DNA of 6,588 nucleotides from positions 1 to 6,588 of the forward strand of contig CALXNI010000134.1 of the NCBI GenBank assembly GCA_944389715.1, written 5' to 3'. A program made the translations under genes and the position numbers. The stretch is from an uncultured Clostridia bacterium (GTDB lineage: Bacteria; Bacillota; Clostridia; TANB77; CAG-508). Shown here in pieces: positions 1 to 4,195 of the stretch; positions within the stretch are counted from its first letter, which is position 1, and each line of letters starts with the position of its first letter. A model generated the notes under the pieces. That model worked only from the letters and a program-made list of their open reading frames with translations, had not been told where the DNA came from and did no database searches.

Positions 1-7
1 ATAAAAA

Positions 8-427
8 ATGATAGATAATAATAGATTAAATCATTCATTAGCAGTTGCTAAAAAAATGATTGAAATAGGAAAAGAATATAATTTAAATGATGATGAATTG
101 CAAGACTTATTTATATTAGGCTTTAATCATGATATTGGTTATGAATATGGAAATAATTCTAACCATGCACGTATTGGAGGAGAAATATTAAAAAGAAATA
201 ATTATAAATATTGGAAAGAAATTTATTATCATGGAGATATAGATACTGGCTATTCATCATTATATTTAAAAATATTAAATATGGCAGATATGCAAATTGA
301 TAAATATGGTAATGATGTTGGTTATACAAAAAGACTTGAAGATATTAAAAATAGATATGGAGAAAATTCGGTAACTTATAAAAATGCTGAAATGTTAGTG
401 TCAAAATTAAGGAGGAATAATCACTAA
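8..427 (+). CDS. Small HD-domain protein (putative metal-dependent phosphohydrolase)
   Basis: The 139-residue product has the HD-superfamily layout: His9 in NHSLAVAKK, the His41-Asp42 doublet in GFNHDIGYEYG, His53 in SNHARIGGEIL, His75 in YYHGDID and Asp94 in LNMADMQ. In this superfamily the H...HD...D residues bind one or two metals and hydrolyse phosphate esters, often of nucleotides. The substrate here cannot be inferred. There is no signal peptide or membrane segment, so the protein is probably cytosolic. It is short for the family and is essentially a bare HD core. An in-frame TAA at 2-4 rules out a longer reading frame, so the ATG at 8 is the most upstream start. Its ribosome site would lie outside the left edge and cannot be checked. 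The gene ends 2 bases before cutA, whose ribosome site lies within its last codons, so the two are probably co-transcribed. Confidence 0.82.
   Translation: MIDNNRLNHSLAVAKKMIEIGKEYNLNDDELQDLFILGFNHDIGYEYGNNSNHARIGGEILKRNNYKYWKEIYYHGDIDTGYSSLYLKILNMADMQIDKYGNDVGYTKRLEDIKNRYGENSVTYKNAEMLVSKLRRNNH
409..415 (+). promoter_or_regulatory. Ribosome binding site of cutA, inside the HD gene, unusually long spacing
   Basis: AAGGAGG is a near-perfect anti-16S match, but it sits 14 bases before the cutA ATG at 430, about twice the spacing used by the other genes here (7-8 bases). No other in-frame ATG, GTG or TTG lies between. It overlaps the last codons of the HD gene, which implies coupled translation of the pair. 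Confidence 0.55.
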
Positions 428-429
428 TT

Positions 430-744
430 ATGGATAAATATATAGTTGTTACAACACTTTGCAATAAAGAAGAAATAGCAAATAAAATAGTAAATACATT
501 ATTAGAAAAGAAATTAGTCGCGGGAAGTCAAGTATCTAAAGTTCACTCTAAATATTGGTGGAATAATGAATTAGAAGAATGTGATGAATATAAATTAGAA
601 TTTAGAACAAAAGAAAGTTTATTTTATGAAACAGAAAATGAAATCAGGAAAATACATGATTATGCAACAGCTGAAATTTCTTATTCTGAAATAACGAATG
701 GAAGTAAGGAATTTTTGACTTGGATAGATAGTAAGATTAGATAA
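430..744 (+). CDS. cutA: CutA-family divalent-ion tolerance protein
   Basis: The 104-residue product matches the CutA1 family in length and motif order: an N-terminal strand YIVVTTLCNKEEIANKI, an EKKLVAGSQV segment, SKYWWNNELEE (the hallmark YWW turn, Trp43-Trp44), YKLEFRTKE, then HDYATAEIS and a closing FLTWIDSKI. CutA proteins are small trimeric ferredoxin-like cytosolic proteins. They were first linked to copper tolerance in E. coli, but their molecular role is still unsettled, so the name describes family rather than function. The usual H-P-Y...P-E-I is degenerate here, with Asp for the first Pro and Ala for the second. The ATG lies 2 bases after the HD-gene stop. The best ribosome site, AAGGAGG at 409-415, is inside the upstream gene at the long spacing of 14 bases. 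No plus-strand terminator follows: the hairpin at 752-781 has its T-run on the other strand. Confidence 0.87.
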   Translation: MDKYIVVTTLCNKEEIANKIVNTLLEKKLVAGSQVSKVHSKYWWNNELEECDEYKLEFRTKESLFYETENEIRKIHDYATAEISYSEITNGSKEFLTWIDSKIR

Positions 745-781
745 AAAGAAAACACCCGAATGATGTAAATCAAACGGGTGT
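741..781 (-). terminator. Rho-independent terminator, minus strand, after the RepA remnant
   Basis: ACACCCG (752-758) pairs with CGGGTGT (775-781) around a 16-base loop. On the minus strand the stem is followed by a T-rich run, the complement of 741-751. On the plus strand no T-run follows, so it should stop minus-strand transcripts and is not a normal terminator for cutA. The long loop makes it a modest hairpin. Confidence 0.6.
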
Positions 782-832
782 GGCATAATGCATTGAAAAA
801 TAACTCCATTGGTATTTGATAATATAAATGCT

Positions 833-852
833 CAAAGCTTTCATGAGCTTTG
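833..852. repeat. 7-bp inverted repeat inside the RepA remnant
   Basis: CAAAGCT (833-839) and AGCTTTG (846-852) are perfect inverted copies separated by 6 bases. They lie in codons 6-12 of the RepA-like remnant, close to its start codon. A hairpin here could influence translation initiation, but it may be a chance product of the codon sequence. Confidence 0.35.
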
Positions 853-922
853 TATGGTATAAAATCCATTTTTACATCCTTTCTGATAATCATAATAGGA
901 ATAATAGTAAATAAAGGGAGTA

Positions 923-940
923 TTTGATAGACTTATCAAA
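923..940. repeat. Palindromic operator-like site upstream of the RepA remnant
   Basis: TTTGATA (923-929) and TATCAAA (934-940) form a perfect 7-bp inverted repeat with a 4-base spacer. It lies 54 bases upstream of the RepA remnant start on the minus strand. Its size suits a dimeric repressor operator. No regulator is identifiable in the window, so the role is an inference. Confidence 0.4.
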
Positions 941-952
941 GATTAAAGTTTT

Positions 953-974
953 TCCCGACATTCAATCCCGACAT
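953..974. repeat. Two 9-bp direct repeats, iteron-like
   Basis: TCCCGACAT occurs at 953-961 and again at 966-974, a 13-base period. On the minus strand it reads ATGTCGGGA twice, upstream of the RepA-like remnant. Its G+C content stands out in this A+T-rich intergenic stretch. Tandem short repeats beside a replication initiator gene are reminiscent of iterons or initiator binding sites, but only two copies are present. Confidence 0.45.
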
Positions 975-1060
975 CTTATATACATTTAAGGGTGTTTTTG
1001 AGAACTTTTAAAAACTTTTTTTTAATCCTTATAAAATAGGGGATTTCCTTGAAATTACGC

Positions 1061-1096
1061 AAAAAAACACAGGTTAGAAATTTGATTTCTAACCTG
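1061..1096 (-). terminator. Rho-independent terminator of the tRNA-Leu gene
   Basis: CAGGTTAGAAAT (1070-1081) and ATTTCTAACCTG (1085-1096) form a perfect 12-bp stem with a 3-base loop. Read on the minus strand it is followed by TGTTTTTTT, the complement of 1061-1069. It begins 6 bases after the encoded CCA end of the tRNA, which makes it the terminator of that transcript. Confidence 0.88.
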
Positions 1097-1102
1097 ATAT
1101 TT

Positions 1103-1191
1103 TGGTGCAGATGGCCGGAATCGAACCGGCACGGTGTTTAACCACCGCAGGATTTTAAGTCCTGTGCGTCTGCCAGTTCCGCCACATCTGC
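1103..1191 (-). tRNA. tRNA-Leu (anticodon UAA)
   Basis: The minus strand folds as a class II tRNA of 89 bases including an encoded CCA. The acceptor stem GCAGATG/CATCTGC (5' side complementary to 1185-1191) is followed by discriminator A and CCA. The anticodon stem CAGGA/TCCTG encloses the loop CTTAAAA, giving anticodon TAA (complement of 1155-1157). A long variable arm, CGGTGGTTAAACACCG, is typical of leucine tRNAs. The T arm is GCCGGTTCGATTCCGGC. The anticodon reads UUA and, by wobble, UUG; UUA is a common leucine codon in such A+T-rich genomes. It is a single-gene unit with its own promoter upstream and terminator downstream. Confidence 0.97.
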
Positions 1192-1210
1192 ATTTCAACT
1201 GGCAAAAATG

Positions 1211-1240
1211 ATTATACTACTTATTTATATATATTGTCAA
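1211..1240 (-). promoter_or_regulatory. Promoter of tRNA-Leu (sigma-A type)
   Basis: On the minus strand a perfect -35 box TTGACA (complement of 1235-1240) and a perfect -10 box TATAAT (complement of 1211-1216) are separated by 18 bases. The expected transcription start is near 1204, about 13 bases before the mature tRNA 5' end. Two exact consensus boxes fit a strongly expressed stable-RNA promoter. Confidence 0.88.
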
Positions 1241-1377
1241 AATTTTTTTTAATTTTTTTATTTTGAAAAATAGCATGGTTAATATTCAGCCAAAATATTA
1301 TTAATATATTATTTAATATTTATTGCAAATCTTATGAGGAATGTCGATTTTTGTTTTTTATCGTCGTCCTATTTTTC

Positions 1378-1406
1378 TTGACTTTTCCTATTAATTGGTG
1401 TAATTT
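1378..1406 (+). promoter_or_regulatory. Likely sigma-A promoter of the 71-residue small-protein gene
   Basis: TTGACT (1378-1383) and TAATTT (1401-1406) are spaced by 17 bases and lie 35 bases before the ATG at 1442. The -35 differs from consensus at one position and the -10 at two. The rest of the stretch from 1241 to 1377 is A+T-rich, and I see no other convincing signal in it. Confidence 0.6.
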
Positions 1407-1441
1407 TGAATAGCTAAATTTTTTATAAAGGAGTAATACCC

Positions 1442-1657
1442 ATGCAAAACCTATACTTTGCTGCAAAGATTCAACAAGAATATGCGGATATCATCCGCAA
1501 AAATGCTCTTAAACTTGGTGTTCCTGAAGAAAACATAATGTTCAGTCAGCAAGCTTGTAATGTGTTATATCTTGGAGTTTATATTAAATTCAATGATATT
1601 GACACTTTTCAAAAATTTAATGCTTGTAATATACCAGGTATAGTTGAAAGATGGTAA
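1442..1657 (+). CDS. Hypothetical 71-residue protein, stand-alone gene
   Basis: I do not recognise this protein. It begins MQNLYFAAKIQQEYADIIR and ends NIPGIVERW, with cysteines at 39 and 62 and no signal peptide or membrane segment, so it is probably soluble and cytosolic. By eye the order is strand (NLYFAAKI), helix (QEYADIIRKNALKLG), strand (VLYLGVYIKF), helix (DIDTFQKFNACN), a small alpha/beta layout. The case for a real gene is good: a TTGACT/TAATTT promoter, AAAGGAG at 1427-1433 placed 8 bases before the ATG, and a G+C-rich terminator 6 bases after the stop. Its codons include more G+C-rich choices (GCG, CGC) than the neighbouring genes. It is monocistronic and converges on mltG, so context gives no function. 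A perfect 7-bp inverted repeat lies inside its coding region (1483-1499). Confidence 0.75.
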   Translation: MQNLYFAAKIQQEYADIIRKNALKLGVPEENIMFSQQACNVLYLGVYIKFNDIDTFQKFNACNIPGIVERW

Positions 1658-1663
1658 TCCTTT

Positions 1664-1695
1664 CTCCCGCGGGTTTTCTCGCGGGAGCTTTCTTT
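1664..1695 (+). terminator. Rho-independent terminator of the 71-residue gene
   Basis: CTCCCGCG (1664-1671) pairs with CGCGGGAG (1680-1687) around an 8-base loop, followed by CTTTCTTT. The 8-bp, nearly all-G/C stem is strong for this genome. On the minus strand the stem is followed by AAAGGATT, not a T-run, so it serves the plus-strand gene. Its tail touches the last codons of the convergent mltG gene. Confidence 0.85.
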
Positions 1696-2782
1696 AATAT
1701 TCTAACCATAATCCTTGTTCTTTTAATTGACTAACAATATCATTATGCTCGTTTACTGTTCTTGTAAAATATAGTTTCCCATTTTTATCTGCAACAAAGA
1801 ATAGATAATCTGTGTCATTTGGATTTAATGCAGCTTCTATACTATTTTTACTTACAGATGATATAGGTCCTATTGGTAATTTTCCTTCCATATTAGGTCC
1901 TCTAGTATTATATGGATTATATGTGTCAATTTCACTTTGATATAAATCTCTTTCTCCCATATCTATTTTAAATGCATAATATGTTGTAACATCACTTTGT
2001 ATTGCCATACCTTGATTTAATCTATTATATATAACACTTGATACATCTTTTCTGTCTTCATCACTCATTGATTCCATTTCTATAATTGAAGCAATTGTTA
2101 GAATTTCATGTACACTATAGTTACTATTCTCAATCTGCTCTTTATATTCATCTAAAATTTCTTCCATTCTATCTAACATTTTTTCAAATATGTCTTCCAC
2201 TTTTGCATCTTTATTTTCTAATGTATAGGTATCTGGAAATAAATAACCTTCCAATGAATAATATATATTTTCATCTTTTATTTCATCAGATAAAAACCAA
2301 TATTTTTCTATTAAAGAATCAATATATTCTTCATTTTCTAATAAATTTATTACATCTTCTTCTGTATTATTAGTAGTCTCTGCAATTTTATTTGCAAGCC
2401 ATCTAATATTTTTACCTTCTAAGTATGTTATATTTAATTGATTTGGATCATGCATTATTCCTGTTTTTAGCATGTCAGTAATTTCTTTTAAGTTCATACT
2501 TTGCTTTAAATAATAAGTACCTGCTTGAAAATCTGATACATTATTTATTTTTACATATAATTTAAATGCAGTCTCGTTTTTTATTAAATTATTTTCCTTT
2601 AAAATTTCTGCTATTCTATTAGTACCACTTCCTAGTGGTATAGTAATTTCAATTTCTTCTTCATTATTTCCAACATGTGATATTGATATAAAATACCATA
2701 TCATAAAACTAATTATTATTAATAGTATTATTGCTATTATTCCTATAATTATTATTTTTTTGTTTTTTATTAAATCTTTCAT
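1694..2782 (-). CDS. mltG: Endolytic murein transglycosylase MltG (YceG family)
   Basis: The 362-residue product is a full-length MltG. This membrane-anchored lytic transglycosylase cuts nascent peptidoglycan strands near the membrane and so sets glycan length. A short basic N-terminus precedes a hydrophobic segment at about 9-33 (single pass, bulk outside). A LysM-like region follows at about 44-115 (IPLGSGTNRIAEILKENNLI). The catalytic domain shows LEGYLFPDTY (178-187), ASIIEMES with the presumed catalytic Glu235, and SVIYNRLNQGMAIQSD (249-264). Further motifs are YNPYNTRG (288-295), LPIGPISS (302-309) and YLFFVADKNGKLYFTRTVNEHN (326-347). All key blocks of the family are present, with Ile for the second Pro of the usual LPPGPI. 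AGAGGAG (complement of 2790-2796) sits 7 bases before the ATG and overlaps the stop of the upstream gene, so the two are co-transcribed and probably translationally coupled. No obvious minus-strand terminator follows. Confidence 0.95.
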   Translation of the reverse strand: MKDLIKNKKIIIIGIIAIILLIIISFMIWYFISISHVGNNEEEIEITIPLGSGTNRIAEILKENNLIKNETAFKLYVKINNVSDFQAGTYYLKQSMNLKEITDMLKTGIMHDPNQLNITYLEGKNIRWLANKIAETTNNTEEDVINLLENEEYIDSLIEKYWFLSDEIKDENIYYSLEGYLFPDTYTLENKDAKVEDIFEKMLDRMEEILDEYKEQIENSNYSVHEILTIASIIEMESMSDEDRKDVSSVIYNRLNQGMAIQSDVTTYYAFKIDMGERDLYQSEIDTYNPYNTRGPNMEGKLPIGPISSVSKNSIEAALNPNDTDYLFFVADKNGKLYFTRTVNEHNDIVSQLKEQGLWLEY

Positions 2783-2794
2783 TTGTATTCTCCT

Positions 2795-3968
2795 CTACTC
2801 TATAATATAATCTATAATATTTATATAATCATCTTTTTCTATATTCTCATTTAAAACAATGCTTGCAGTTATGCCAATTTCTCTTAATTTAGGTGCAAGC
2901 TCTATAACAAATCTAAGCATACTATCTTTATTCTCTATTCCATTAAAATCTATAACTACACCATTTATATTATTTTCTATAGCATTGTCTACTATATTAT
3001 TTATAAGATTTGTTCTTGTTTTATAATCTTCTAATATAGTATTTGTTTGTTTTTCCAATGATTTATTAGAAATTGATACCCAAGTTTTATAATCTTCTTG
3101 CTTTTCGAATTCTTCACTTATCTCTATGTTGCTTTCGGTAATGCTATATACTGCTTCTATATTTATTTTTTCAGTTTGATTTTCTTTTGTAATATCAAAC
3201 TTTTTACTTCTATATTCATCTAATGAAATAGTAGTTGCTTGCCCTCTCTCTATCATGTCTTGCCTTAATATATATTCTGAAGTAAGCTTATTAGCCTTTA
3301 CATATCCGTATTGTTCCATCTGATGTTCTAATTTGTCTCCATCCTTTACTAGTAGTATAGAAACAGTAAACTGATTCACCTTCTTTTAATGTTCCTATAT
3401 TTTTTGATAGTCCTCGAGGTTTATATTTTATATCTGTTTCTTCAGAAATAGTTGCTTTTATTATTCCTTTATTTAATTCATCTATAATTACTCTATTAGT
3501 GCTTTCAATGTATTCTACATCAATATTATAAACTATAGTCATATCAGAAATAGGTAAATAAATATTTTCATTAATTTTTATTATTGAATCTAACATACTA
3601 ACTGTAGAATTATTAACAACCATTTGATTTTCGTTAATTGCTATGTTTGCAACCTTTGTATCTGATGTTGTTATAATTTGATTATATTTATCATCATGAT
3701 AAATAGTTGCATCAAATAAATTTTGTACATCTTCTTCTGAAATATAAATTGTTCCATTTTCATTTACATATATATCATGTTTTAAATACTCTGTTATGTT
3801 TTCTTCATTTAATATTAAATTGATAACATTTGTATATTTATCTCTTTTGTATCCTGGTGCTATATTTATAATTATAGCTACTACTATAAGAGCTACTACA
3901 CTAATAATTATATTTCTTATAAATTTAATTTTTTTAATTCTTATTAGTCTCTTTTTTAATTCCTTCAA
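2795..3968 (-). pseudogene. Frameshifted membrane-anchored CuAO-like/SH3/GH18-like protein
   Basis: Two overlapping minus-strand frames, 3968-3291 (225 residues) and 3379-2795 (194 residues), join into one 390-residue protein if one base is dropped at about 3308. The SH3 segment SKGWRQIRTSDGTI then continues as GYVKANKLTSEYI. Order in the rejoined protein: basic N-terminus, membrane helix at about 18-38, copper-amine-oxidase-like N-terminal domain at about 63-165 (YISEEDVQNLF, YNQIITTSDTKVANI, IYLPISDM, VEYIESTNRVIID), bacterial SH3 at about 170-235, then a GH18-like segment to the end. The GH18 part looks degenerate: the usual DGxxxDFE active-site strand reads NGVVIDFN (335-342), and the barrel ends at IIDYIIE, well short of a full domain. 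Translation starts at TTG (3968-3966), 5 bases after GGAGGA (complement of 3974-3979). The second frame's own start is a GTG with no proper ribosome site, so two independent genes are unlikely. Probable role: wall-bound partner of MltG, inferred from domains and operon. Confidence 0.8.
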
Positions 3969-4006
3969 TTTTATCCTCCATACAAAATTACTTTACATTT
4001 TAAATT

Positions 4007-4015
4007 AGTATATCA
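4007..4015 (-). promoter_or_regulatory. Extended -10 promoter of the SH3/GH18-like gene and mltG
   Basis: On the minus strand TGATATACT (complement of 4007-4015) is an extended -10 element, TGn followed by TATACT. It lies 38 bases upstream of the TTG start. I see no good -35 box at 16-18 bases, which extended -10 promoters can tolerate. It is the best candidate to drive the two-gene wall operon. Confidence 0.5.
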
Positions 4016-4072
4016 TAAAATTTTTATATAAAACACCTTTTAATAATTTTTTTATTTTTTTGTTGTATTTTG

Positions 4073-4101
4073 TTGATATTTTTGTGCTCATATGGTAATA
4101 T
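4073..4101 (+). promoter_or_regulatory. Promoter of pflB (sigma-A type with extended -10)
   Basis: TTGATA (4073-4078) and TAATAT (4096-4101) are separated by 17 bases, and TGG directly precedes the -10 as an extended TGn element. Transcription would begin near 4108, leaving a leader of about 88 bases before the pflB ATG. It diverges from the promoter at 4007-4015. Confidence 0.72.
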
Positions 4102-4115
4102 TAATAATGGTGCGT

Positions 4116-4138
4116 TTAAAATTATTTGTTAATTTTAA
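4116..4138. repeat. 9-bp palindrome in the pflB leader
   Basis: TTAAAATTA (4116-4124) and TAATTTTAA (4130-4138) are perfect inverted copies with a 5-base spacer, just downstream of the predicted pflB start point. An all-A/T palindrome can arise by chance in such DNA, but the position suits a roadblock operator. TTGTTAA at 4126-4132 equals one half of the Rex consensus (TTGTTAAnnnnTTAACAA); the other half is absent. Confidence 0.4.
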
Positions 4139-4195
4139 GAGTGCAAACTTTACTTTGTTTAATAAAATATTATATAGATAGAAAGGAGTATTAAA

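Larger units (their letters stand above)
681..869 (-). pseudogene. Probable 5' remnant of a RepA_N-type replication initiator gene
   Basis: Read on the minus strand from the ATG at 869-867, the frame begins MDFIPYKAHESF and continues EHLYYQIPMELFFN. This resembles the start of plasmid/ICE replication initiators of the RepA_N family, which typically open with a short variable stretch and then an F(Y/L)xIPKxLFxN motif. A strong ribosome site, AGAAAGGA (complement of 877-884), lies 7 bases upstream and selects this start over the ATG at 893. After roughly 28 codons the similarity stops and the frame runs through a terminator hairpin (752-781) and then antisense through the end of cutA, giving 62 codons in all. 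A full initiator has roughly 250-350 residues, so most of the gene is missing. My reading is that an internal deletion joined the repA start to a terminator. It could instead be a short peptide gene or a leader. The RepA assignment rests on remembered family motifs and has not been searched. Confidence 0.45.

Noticed and set aside
741..781. Terminator for cutA on the plus strand
   Set aside because: After the hairpin the plus strand reads GGCATAATG with no T-run. The T-run is on the minus strand only.
990..1024. Plus-strand terminator GTTTTT...AAAAAC followed by eight Ts
   Set aside because: The stem would be almost entirely A/T and unstable, and no plus-strand gene ends just before it. It is more likely ordinary A/T-rich sequence.
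1241..1377. Possible small gene or structured RNA in the A+T-rich gap before the 71-residue gene
   Set aside because: Only weak A/T palindromes and a short CGAT/ATCG pairing (about 1345-1365) are visible. There is no start with a ribosome site and no convincing fold.
2086..2373. 95-codon plus-strand frame opposite mltG
   Set aside because: It is antisense to a clearly conserved part of mltG, has no ribosome site, and its Leu/Tyr/His-rich composition is typical of reading A+T-rich coding DNA backwards.
3291..3379. Two overlapping independent genes instead of one frameshifted gene
   Set aside because: The second frame's start is a GTG with no properly spaced ribosome site. Its first 24 residues are out-of-frame SH3 sequence, whereas removing one base gives a continuous SH3 domain.
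3796..4008. 70-codon hydrophobic plus-strand frame
   Set aside because: It is the complement of the membrane-segment codons of the minus-strand wall protein, and the hydrophobicity follows from that. There is no separate ribosome site.
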